A stretch of DNA of 64,000 bases from Sphagnum magellanicum (lineage: Eukaryota > Streptophyta > Sphagnopsida > Sphagnales > Sphagnaceae): positions 14,275,349 to 14,339,348 of the forward strand of contig CM038918.1 in NCBI GenBank assembly GCA_021904315.1, in the 5' to 3' direction. Below, piece after piece: positions 35,932 to 47,150 of this stretch; the stretch's first letter is position 1; every line of letters begins with the position of its first letter. The position numbers and the translations under genes are program-made. Under the pieces are notes generated by a model. The model was not told the DNA's origin, did not search any database, and was given only the letters and a program-made list of their open reading frames with translations.

Positions 35932-36388
35932 ATGCTGATCTGCCATGCAAACAATGAATTAATTCATTCTTCAATTGTCCACAGAAGTCTTGAGGAGCTC
36001 TTGGATGATTCGCTTGTGAGAAAATTGTCTAAGTTTACCTCCAAGAATGTCTCTAACAATCCAAGTACCAAGGAATTGTGCAACACAGGGAGTTTTGCAT
36101 TTAGTAGGGGGGAAGGGGGGGGGGGGGGTGCGTTTGCTAGTAAGAAAAGGGTTGCACACATGGAGTGTTACTGGCCTCATTGATCCTGTACTCCCCCGCC
36201 CCCCAACCCAGCTTTGTGCACCCGATATTGTTGACCCCATTTCAACGGATTCCAATGGCAAGTACGTATATGATACACTTTTTGGACAAGCTGTGTTTTT
36301 TTCGAAAGAAAATAAGCACAAAAGTGGAGCTGTTGTTGCAGCATTGTTTTGCTCTTTCATGCATGATTTCATTTGTGGGAAAAATTAG
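35932..36388 (+). pseudogene. Possible fragment of an unidentified protein-coding gene
   Basis: Two partly overlapping frames (35932-36183 and 36047-36388) look more protein-like than the surrounding AT-rich DNA, with mixed hydrophobic and charged composition and little repetition, and they are separated by a run of G residues around 36109-36128. They may be one frame shifted at the G run, or an exon fragment. The first part is duplicated at 32.1 kb. No domain, start context or splice sites could be supported, so function is unknown. Confidence 0.25.
35995..36103 (+). repeat. Upstream duplication block, copy 2
   Basis: Second copy of the block at 32128-32238, about 3.9 kb further upstream of the TCP gene. 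The matching frame reads DDSLVRKLSKFTSKN. Downstream of it, after a poly-G tract, another protein-like frame runs to 36388 and includes ISTDSNGKYVYDTLFGQAVF. This could be a broken piece of a host gene; I do not recognise the family. Confidence 0.7.
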
Positions 36389-36917
36389 TGCTCTAGCCCC
36401 CTGCCGCAAGCTTTATAGATCAGAAAGGGCGAATTAGGGGGGTTAAAATGTTCAAACAGCGGAGAAAAAAAACAAAAAAAACCAAAAGAGCTTATAAGAT
36501 CTAGATAGGAGCTGCTACTCAAACCGACATAGATGAAGCTGCTGCAGGTTCCAACATTCATCAAATTGTTTCGAAATGTCATAGTTTATCCTAGGACATG
36601 AACGAGAGCATAGAAGTCCGTCAAAGCACACTATGATATCCAGAATCAAGTTGGAATAGATCTAATTCCAACGAACTGCAGCTCATTCGAATTAGAGAGC
36701 ATAAGCTCAGTATTCGTCCTATGGATTAGATCTGTAATTAGCTGGTACTTAGAGATGCAACGAGCTGGGGTTCCAGCTGCCAGCAATATGTATGATCCTG
36801 GCAGCTGAATGCGTGCAGAATTCCTCCAGCCTGAATGGCACATGAAGCTGCCGCAGCTGATCCCGATCCTCCAACAAAAACTATGATACCGCCATTTGCA
36901 ATCAATTGTCAAGGCAA

Positions 36918-37235
36918 GGATAATATTGTGTTCAGATTCACTATAGAGTATAGAAGCTTAATGGATTTTGGCCTCTAGGTAATAATAATAGGTCTATTTT
37001 TCATATGAGGACTTTTGAAAGATGATATTTGGATTGTGTTGAAACTTGAGATTAATTATTATAGAGTTATAATATCTTGAAGGAATTTGATTTCTATTAG
37101 AGGATTTTTTGAAGATTATATTTTGGCACATGGTGAAACATTTGAGTTTCCCTAATTCTTCTTTTGCCTTAAAAGATCCTCTTTAATGTAAATGGCAAGG
37201 CCATAGTGTGACACACCCCTTGTTTATGAACATTT
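36918..37235 (+). repeat. Dispersed repeat E, copy 3
   Basis: Runs from AAGGATAATATTGTGTTCAG to GTGTGACACACCCCTTG and matches copy 1 in reverse complement along its length. A related CAATAGTTCATCATTATTTA word lies beyond it at about 37450. Confidence 0.75.
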
Positions 37236-40200
37236 CAAACCTTTTAAATTAGCTTCAAGTCAGGAAATTGGAGGGGAAAGAGGGTATTATTTTTCTACTT
37301 GATTATAATGGGATACACATTACTTTCCCCCATTGTTTATATAAATATGAGTGTAAGTTTGCTCCAAACTAAGCACCCCCACCAGCCCCCCCCCCCCCCC
37401 CCACTCACCCTCTTTTTTTTTTTTTCCTCTTATGTTTTTGTATGGTTCCCAATAGTTCATCATTATTTATGGCTGATTTCAAAATTCTGCCTTTTCATGT
37501 TCATGTACAGTTGCATAGGAAATGATATAAATATGCTTGAAAAAGGTGTTTTATAGATCAACGTGCTTTGAGATATACCAAAAGGATTGTCACGCCATCA
37601 TCTTTTTGGGGGTGAAAGCATACTATGGAAAGAGTCAAGATTATTGTCCCATTGTATCATTTTTCAGGGATATAACGTTTGAACTTTAATTATGTCATTA
37701 TTATGAAAACATTCACAATATTTTTGCCTAGTATTGTAGTAAGTATTATTAAGTCAAAACCTAAAAATGTCAATGTAAAAATATATGAATTTTTTTATTT
37801 CATACAATGTGATGCTTAAATATATTTGCATCAAAAAAATGTATGTCACAAAATATTAAAAATTCAAATATTTTTATTTAATTTTTATGATTTTTTTGGT
37901 ATTTACTAAACATTGTGATTTCATATGATTGGAATAAGTTTGTGAATCATGTGTTACATGGGGAGGGAAATGAAGGGCCCAGAGGTTACACGGCGAGGGG
38001 AAGGATGATGTCATGATGACATGAGACAATCCTAAGTTTGATAATTATCATGTCACAAATGGGTATTTTCAAAGCAATAAGTATAAAATATGTCGTAAAT
38101 TAAAATTTTGATAAACAATCATTTTCAAATGAAAAATGACAAGATTTATATATGGTGAACCATTTCTTTTAATTATATTTCAAAAAAAATTGGTTGGCTA
38201 ATTCAAATTCCAAAACTTAGTGCAATTTAAAACAAGAAATGGGTTCTATTATATTGCATATACCATAATATACACATTATTCCTTGAATTTTTTTTTAAA
38301 ATTTTTTTTCCAAATAATATTAGATATCATTAAATTTTCAAAATAAAAATATAAAACCTAAAAACCAAAAGCGAAACCCAAAATTAAATGCAACACATTT
38401 TGGATGTATAAAAATTATATGCCCATGTTGTGAAAGTGCCTAAGTTGTCCCCCCCCCTATAGTGTGCTTTCACCTTTTGGTGGTCCTATAAATTAGGTTA
38501 AACCGTTTTATTTACCATGCATGAACCTATTGAATGTTCTAGTTTCAAAAAAAAAAGGACTCTAGGATTTTTATAGCACTACTTTTTGCAAATATCATTT
38601 ATTTGAAACAAATTTAAGTGAAAAAAAATGAATTCATGTGGCAATGGTGATTTTTCACATGCATCCAAGGCAAGGTTGTTAAAACCAACATGCAGTGCCA
38701 TTTTACAAAGGTTATCATGTTAACATCAATCATGATGCATCAATTTGTTGGGTCAACACTAACATTAACCAAACATTCGTACAATAAAAATAAAATTACA
38801 ATTTTTTTAGTATGTAGGTAAGTTTAATTATTAGTTATAAAAATTAATATTTCATCAATAAATCATTTTGTAACCAAATTTTGATCATTGGACACCAACC
38901 AAGGTATGGACTAGTTACAATCGAAAATCTTGGCCATTGAAATGGCAACCAAAATTTGGTCACCATTTTTTAATAATGCAATTTGATTTCCAATTTTTTT
39001 TTTTTTGCATTGGCAACAAGAATTAGGTCATTAGACTGCGACTAAAATGTGGATAGATTGACTAAAAAATCATGGCCATTGAGATGGCAACCAAAATTTG
39101 GTCATCATTTTTCAACAGTCTAGAATTTTTTTAAAAAAATTATTTATTTGCTTTTCTTTTCTTTTCTTTCTCACACTGGTGAATGAATTTTGGTTGCCAA
39201 ACTATGACTGAGATGTGTACAGGTTGATCAAAAAATTCTAACCATTGAAAGGGCAAGATAAAATTCAAGTTACTAGATTTAATAGTTTGAAATTTTATTT
39301 ATTTACAACCATAATTTTTTATCACCATTGGGGTAGAGTCGAAATTCTTTAAATAGTATCAAATAGGATGAAGTAGAAGTAATCCTTGACATAGTCCTCA
39401 ATTTTGCCTTATATTTTTTAATTCCTACACACATTATTAAATTTTTTAAATTCATATTTTGAAGTGTGATATGTTAAACCATCATATATGTTTTTAAATT
39501 AATATCACACACTTTGTGTGCATGTACATCATGAAAAAGGACTAGTAAAAAATATGGAAAAGGAGTACAAAAGGGTGATGTTGTGACAAGTTTTTTGGTA
39601 CACTTTAAAGAATTTGGACTTGGTAAACTTTTTACCCCTACATGAAAAGTTATTGCTTTGACCTAGGTTGACCTTAAACCAACAAGACATAAGGATGTGT
39701 TAATGTCTAAACTCACATGACATGATAAGGCCGATGCTACAAACCTTGATCCTGGGTGAAAGCACACTATAGTGACCCCTTTTTTAGCACTTTTGGGTTT
39801 AATATTATAGTACATATAATATAATTTTTTCAAAAGTATGACTGTGCATTTAATTTTAGGTATCAAATTTTTTTTTTTGGGCTTTACAATTATTATTTTA
39901 CAAAACTAATGTTACGTAATATTATTTTAAAATAATTATAATGCTCAAATTTATCTATATTGAAGTATATTTATAATTACATGAATATAATATTTAATGC
40001 CACTATCTTGTGTTGATTGCATAGTTTAACTTTAAGGTTTCATTAGTCATTAAAATAATTAATTTTAATTGAATTTTAAATATGGCCCATCTAGTTATGC
40101 TTATCATCTTCAATATGAATGTGATTATTTGTAAACTTCAATTTACCACACATTTGTTTCATCTTTGTTGAAAATTTTCATTTTTTGAAATGAAAAATTT

Positions 40201-43200
40201 CAAATTAATCAATGGTATCCAAACATGGTTCAAACTATGTGAAATGACTTGGTTCAATATACCTTTAACTTTCATAAAGATTAAAAATCATTTAAATGTT
40301 TTTTAGAACATATTTGTGTTTTGGAATACATATGTACACTACATTTATTTTCATAAATATATTCCAATCTTCCACTTTATAACTTGAAATGAAATGGTTT
40401 TTTTTCTAATATCTTGCATATGTTATATTTTAACATACTATGCAAAAATATTGTGAAAATCTTCCAAAAGTTTGAGGTGGGATACATTCTAACATGCACA
40501 ATCACTATAGTCTACTTTCACCTTACATAATTGTGTATCAATATTTTGGTTTACAAATAAAAACACAGAAAATCCCCAAAAATCTCAAAATGAATTTCAA
40601 TGGACAACCAAACATGTTTTTTGGCAAGATTATTTCCTACACATGTGATCTACACCTAGAGCTAAACATTTTGAACCCATTAAACATAATGTTTATGCCA
40701 AATGTTGAAAAAATGAACCCTTTGTGTTATAGCCATTTCTTTTAAAATTTCATGAGTTTGAAATTGTTGAATGATTTATTTTTCATCAAATTCACCGAAT
40801 GAACATGTACTTTCATAGAAGGGGATATGTTTTTGTTATAAAAAAAGTTTAAAACAATTGTATAACTTTATGCATTCCTTTTGGTTTTTTTTTTTTTAAA
40901 AGTGCAATTTAAACACTTGATATAGTTAGTTTAAAAAACTCAAAATGATACTTTCATACTATCCAAATTATTTTAAATATTTTTACTAATTTATTTAATC
41001 CTCATTTTAGTTTATTGGCATACAACAATCCATTACAACTATAATAATGTAATATAAACAAAAAAATCCAAAGTTGTCCTTTATAGTCTTTTATTATAGG
41101 TCATTTTTTTCTAGTAGCCCACTTGTGAAATCACCTACACATGGATATAAAAATGGATGATATTGATGGTTTTATATATATGTTGGTTTGAATTATCATA
41201 TTTTAAAATGTTGAAATGATATTTTTCGATTCATTAAGATTGATGGGAATCAAAATATAAGATACATCAATATCAAGGATGATGGTTGCAAAATTAGGTG
41301 ACTTAATTCTAATGGATAAATAGTCCATAAAAAGTACATTTAATAATGTTAAAATGATAATCTATTGAATATCATTGTTTAAGTGGGGGGTTCCAAGATG
41401 CTTAATAAGTTAATAAAAGATTATGTTAATATTTAAGTCCAATTCGATAATTTTTTAACATACATGTTAAAAGAAAAAATCCATCAAAAATGATTACGAT
41501 TTGGACTTTTGAAAATAAGGTCCATTAATATAGGACATTCAAGAATCCATAACTTTTTTGAATTAAATTTTTCTACCAATTTTTTTTCTTTAATATATCA
41601 TATATTGAATCCTTATAAGATATCCCATAAGATATCCCAAATTAAATTCATAAACAAAAATGTACTTATATAAAGCTACAAACATAAGTCCAATCCATAT
41701 AATTTTTTAATTTCAAAAGTTCATTATTCTACATATGTATGTATGTTGTAATTTTTTATATGAACTTCCTCTTATTAAAGTTGACAAATTTCTTAATCCA
41801 TAACAGATTTGGCATAAGGGTCAAAACAAAATAAAATATACAAAATAACTTAACTTTGTAATCTATTTGTTACTTGTTGATAAAAGATAGTAATGAAACC
41901 TAACATAAAGATATTGTACATTCAATGTTTTTACAGGAATGATAAACAACAAGGTATTTCTTCATTATTGTGCATTAATTTTCAAATTTTTCATTGTAAA
42001 AATAAGTTGAAATTAGATTTTTCTAAATGCAAATAACTTTTGAAATCGATAGTTCACAATGTGTCAAATATGTTCTAACATGGTGAAAATATAATTTTTT
42101 AAAATTCCTTGGTTGAATGCACAATGATCTTTATATCTTAAATTGATACATATTTATTTCATTAAGTTTTTTAATGAAAGGTATTTTTGAACACCATTCT
42201 AACCAATCAATTTCAAAAATAATTCTTCTCTACTTCTTTTATTCAAAAGCTTTTCAAATTTTATAATCAATGTATATTAAGGTCAATTTATAGAAAAATG
42301 ATTTCATAATCAAGCTTCAATATATTTTGAATTTCATTTCTTGTACTTATGTCAAAAATTATCTCATTTTAAAACTTGTCTTTAAATCATGAACTTTTTA
42401 TGTATACTTCATCATTTTTTCACCCATAATGATGATTTTATGGCATGTTCACGCATAAAACTTTGCAAAAAAATATAATGTGACACAAAATGTGAATTGT
42501 CTAATTTTCAATTTACCCAACACCGAGAAAAAGTATATTCTTTGTCACGTTTAATACACCAAATAAAACATTTGGACTTAAATTGCAAAATTTGACATGT
42601 TATTACTAATATGCACATGTCAATTTGCCTTTTCACTTAGGGTGGTAGTAGAAAGGAGTAAAGTATTTAGGCTTCAAAAATGGTTGGTATGAACAACATA
42701 GACAAACACCAATTTTTAATTATATAGAATTTTTTTAATTGATAAAAATTTAAAATTACTTATAAATGAACTAAAAATATTTAATTACATTCTCAAATGC
42801 CATCTTTATTTTTTAATAAAAAATTAAAAGCCAAAGTTTTTTGAAAAATTATAAAATTTACATCCAAATTAATTTAATAATGGCTTATTTTGAACAAACA
42901 TCATAATATTTGGAAAAACACAAGTGACTCCCCATTGCACCCTCTTTAATTAACTACAATTTAGATCAACTTTTTTTTTTTTTTTTAAATCCATTACATA
43001 AACGTCCATGTGATTAGATTTAATACATGCGATTGAATATAAATGTCAACCTAAAATTTAAAAGATGTAACCAAGAGGAAATGACAATTTAGTATATGAA
43101 ATTGAATATAAATGTATGACCAAAAAGTTCAAGTGTGTGATTGGAAATAGAATGAATAGAAATTTCCAAAAACATGTCAAAAAGTATTTTCCATGTTGTG

Positions 43201-44226
43201 TACTTCAATCCAAGTTCCAAGATGACTAACCATAATTTGATCTCAAAGCCTAGCCCTTGGTGTTTGAATCTTGACAAGTATCTTACACTAGACCAAGAAA
43301 CTTTCATTGATATAAATTCAATATAAATTTATCAATTGTCAAAGTTTACCAAATTTATGAATATTTACAAGGATAGATGTTGAAATTCATACCATTTATG
43401 TAGTTAGGTATCAAATCAATACCCTCTAAATGCAAATTGTGCCCAATAAACACAAAGACTCAAAGAATGACCACCCCGCAAGACATTACATTCTACTATT
43501 TCATATGTATTTATTAATAAGCAAAGATATGGCATTGAATAGAAAATGACTTTGGACCACTGACTGAAGAAATTTCAAGACCAATTTTATCAATAAAAAA
43601 ATCAAATTTGGCAATAAAAGACCCCATAAATCAATATTGATAGCATTTTTTAATTACAAATTTATGCAATATTTTGCCAAGAAATGAACTTACTTTTTCC
43701 ATGCTTTTACATACATCTTTTTCAATTATTAAGACATTAAACCTATGCCCTAATTTTCTTTCTTTTCTTTTCTTTTCTATCTTGAAACTTTAAGCAATTT
43801 TTCTTCAAACAATGATTGTGGGAGGATTGTAGGATGTGTGATTCTTGAATTGTGAACTCATAAAATAGCAAAAGGAGGTCCCAAAATGGACCAAAAAAAT
43901 ATCAATGGTATAATGCAATGTTGTGTGGGTATATCTTTTACCCAAATATACCCTTCATGTACAAATACAATATAGTATTTATCTTAACCTCTTTTCCCAA
44001 ATTTAATGTACCTTACTAAAGGGTGTACCCAAGGGCATGTAAATTTGGAAAAAATGTTCTATTTATAACATTGGATATATTTCAGAAATACCCATAGCCA
44101 AAATCAAATACAATTGCAAGTTTTTAAAAAATGGTGAACATGACCTAAACCTTAAACTTTGTTAGTTTTATTAATTAGATCGGTTGGCTTAAAGAATAAT
44201 AAGAACAAGGTTGGTTTAAGGAAAAT
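37236..44226. other. Very AT-rich intergenic DNA
   Basis: Nearly seven kilobases of strongly AT-rich sequence with homopolymer runs, a poly-C run at about 37387-37402, and the diverged tandem repeat at 38880-39275. No gene or bounded element was recognised; it probably consists of old, decayed repeats. Confidence 0.55.
38880..39275 (+). repeat. Degenerate tandem repeat, three units of about 145-165 bp
   Basis: The phrase GGCCATTGAAATGGCAACC with CAAAATTTGGTCACCATTTT recurs near 38930, 39078 and, more weakly, 39240, each preceded by a GACxACxACxAAxGTxTGGAxAG-like segment. Non-coding, AT-rich. Confidence 0.65.
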
Positions 44227-44430
44227 GTAAAATATATGTTAGTAACAATGTTTATGTTTAATACACATGTAATTTATTATTTATATGTAAATCATTACAA
44301 CATATCAATTGTTGATACATAATTAATAATATTGTGCAACTCTAATGTTTCTTCATTTTATACACATGATATATCTTAATATTTGTTTAAAATTATGATA
44401 AAAACTCAATAAACACTAATGTACCCTATG

Positions 44431-44868
44431 TCATTGGCCCAAGTTTGAATGCATTCAATTGAATTTTCCTTCCAAACCTTTTTTTGCAATTTTTTTGAAT
44501 TTCTAGCAACAATACCCACTAAAATTTCAATAATATTGTTCACATTTTAGGGTTCAAAATTACAAAATCAACTTTATTAAATCAAATTTGGTGAGGGCTT
44601 TCCAACAATACCAAGAACACCCCCAAATTTGAATATAATTTTCAGTCTTGGTTTTGTTTTTTTCATTCAATGAAAAAATGATTCAATAATCAATAAATTC
44701 CACACCATAGCTCCAAACATTCTAAACCAAGTCGATGCAGCCCTACTCATTGAAAACTTTATGATGATAAGTTCCATAGCATAACGTAAAACACTGTGGT
44801 TTGGGGGATATCATTATAACAAAACAAAACAAGCTATCAAGTCCTTCATGGATAAATAACATGACATG
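44431..44868 (-). repeat. Dispersed ~430-bp repeat D, copy 3
   Basis: Shares an ordered set of blocks with 3410-3800, 10260-10690, 44869-45283 and 46725-47150: an AACAAAACAAAACAA tract next to CTTCATGGATAAAT, CTCATTGAAAACTTT, ATTCAATAATCAATAA, and TTTCCAACAATACCAAG. It is directly followed by copy 4 in the same orientation, and the pair splits the 305-bp array. Possibly LTR-derived; no ends with target duplication were proved. Confidence 0.65.
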
Positions 44869-45283
44869 TGTTGTTGGCCCCAAAGGTGAACACATTCAAC
44901 TCATTTTCCCTTCTAAACACAATTTCTTATAATTTGTTTGAATTTTGAACAACAAAATTCATTCAAAATTCAATATCCTCTACATCTCAAGTATGAAAAT
45001 TATGAAATAAACTTCATTAAATTTGACTCAACGACTAATTTTTAACAACACCAAGTACACCTTTGGATTTGAATATAATTTTCATTTATGATTTTATTTA
45101 TGTTTAATTTTAAAAATGGTTCAATAATCAATAACCTTTGCATCACAATTCCAAAAATTCTAAACCCAAGTCATTGTTAGGTTTTCAAATATATCAATAA
45201 CATTGCATGAAGCAATTTAGTTTGGGAAATCTCAACATGATAGAACAAAAGAAAACAAACTGTCTATTTTTATAAATAGATTA
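44869..45283 (-). repeat. Dispersed ~430-bp repeat D, copy 4
   Basis: Tandem neighbour of copy 3 with the same block order, from GTTGGCCCCAAAGGTGAAC to TTTTTATAAATAGATTAAG. A head-to-tail pair of this kind can arise from unequal recombination or from two retroelement ends; the sequence does not decide. Confidence 0.65.
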
Positions 45284-46250
45284 AGTTACATGTAAATGTT
45301 TTTTGTATAAAATGAATGGTTATGTATGATGCAAATTTTTTTGTGCATATAAATAGTAAACTTTGATTTCAAAATAAAATTTAAATAAATTCTGAAATAT
45401 AAGTTTGTAATAATGTGCATGTTCAATACACCTAATTATTATTTATATGTAGATTGAATTTTAATTTACAACATATCATATAATGATACATAATTAATAC
45501 ATTTGTCAAACTCTAATGTTTATTCATTTTTATACACATGATATCTAAATATTTGCTTTAAATTACAATAAAATTTCATTAAACATTCAACTACATGCAA
45601 ATTTTGTTTGTGTAGATGTATGGTTATGTATGATACAAAAAAAAATTTGTGCATATAAATATTGAAAGTTAATTTCAAAAAAACATTTAAGGAAATTCTG
45701 AAATATAAGTTTTTGTATTAATGTATGTTCAACATATGTAATCTATTATTTCTTTGTAAATCAAATGTTAGTTTACAATGAATCAAGTAATGAAACATAA
45801 TTTATAATTTTGTGGAACTTTAATGCTTATTCATTTTTATACACATGATGTTTTAATATATTTTTAAAAATAAGATAAAAATTAATTAATCATTAAAGTA
45901 CATATAAATGTTTTTTGTATACATGAATGGTTATGTATGATGGATTTTTTTGTGCATATATAGATTACACTTTAATTTGAAAATAAAATTTAAGGAAATT
46001 TTGAAACATAAGTCAACTTAATAACGTGTATGTTCAATACATGCATAATTTATAATTCTTATGTAGATTCAATTTTAGTTTACAACATACCATGTAATGA
46101 TACATAATTAATTTCTTTTTAAGTTTAATTTTTATCCTAATGTTTTCTATTAGTTCTAAAAAACATTTCATTTTATTAGCAATATTTTTATTATTTATTT
46201 AGTTATTTATGATTCAACTATAATAATGATTTAAAAAATCAGTAAAGATA

Positions 46251-46384
46251 TTTCAGAAATTATTATATAATTTCAGAAATTATTATATAATTTCAGAAAT
46301 TATTATATAATTTCAGAAATTATTATATAATTTCAGAAATTATTATATAATTTCAGAAATTATTATATAATTTCAGAAATTATT
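46251..46384. repeat. Perfect 20-bp tandem repeat, 6.7 copies
   Basis: The unit TTTCAGAAATTATTATATAA is repeated without any change six times plus a 14-base partial copy. The perfect identity contrasts with every other array in the window and suggests a recent expansion, or a polymorphic VNTR. Confidence 0.97.
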
Positions 46385-46724
46385 ATTACTTAGTGTTACT
46401 ATATTTTTAATATTTTTTCTTTATTTTTCATATTTAATATTTATTATATTAATTCATAATAGTTCCAACAAATTAGATAAAAGCGTAGTCAATTTTACTT
46501 TATTGGCATTGTGTTATCATATAAATAATGGAATTCATCATTTATTGTGGGATTTGGGTCTTTTTCTAGAATTATTCAAGTGTATACTTCTGGAATTATT
46601 ATGTTACATGAATATTTTTAGTTAAATAACTAGCCTAACATAACTACTAGCTACAATATTATTATAAATAATGTTGTTGTAATTATAGCGAATTATTAAT
46701 TATCACTACATTATAATAATAATT

Positions 46725-47150
46725 TCTCTATGAAGAAAGGTTGTTTATTTGTTTTGTTTTGTTTTGTTGGTACCAATGAAATCCACCATACTGAAATGCT
46801 TCATATTGCATTCTTGATGTCTTTGGAAAACTTTCAATGAGAAGGGGTGCATGGGCTTGGTTCCATGATGTTTAGACTTGCAATGCAAAAGTTCTTGAAT
46901 ATTGAATGATTTCTTCATTGAAAATTAGATTAAATAGTAGCTGAAAATTTCGAAGGAATTAGAATGTGCCTTTGGTGTTGTTGGAAAGATCTTGATGAGC
47001 AGGATTTAATAGAATTTATTTGTAAGAATTGAAATCAAATTGTGGGAGATATTGATTTAAAAGTCTTTTATGCTGCTGAAAATTCAAATAAATTCCAAAA
47101 AACCGAGCTTTGGAAGGAAAAATCAATTGAGGACGTGGTAACACATGGGC
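46725..47150 (+). repeat. Dispersed ~430-bp repeat D, copy 5
   Basis: Plus-strand copy running from TCTATGAAGAAAGGTTG through GAATATTGAATGATTTCTTC and TGTTGTTGGAAAGATCTTGA to GTGGTAACACATGGGCCAAT. It matches 10260-10690 in reverse complement most closely. Confidence 0.7.

Larger units (their letters stand above)
44227..46115. repeat. Satellite-like array of ~305-bp units, interrupted once
   Basis: Units begin at about 45288, 45592 and 45899 (spacing 304 and 307 bp) with shared text such as GAATGGTTATGTATGATG, TTTTTGTGCATATA and CATTTTTATACACATGAT. The last unit stops after about 215 bp. A partial unit lies at 44227-44425, separated from the rest by the two 430-bp repeats at 44431-45283. Copies differ by many substitutions, so the array is old. 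Confidence 0.8.
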
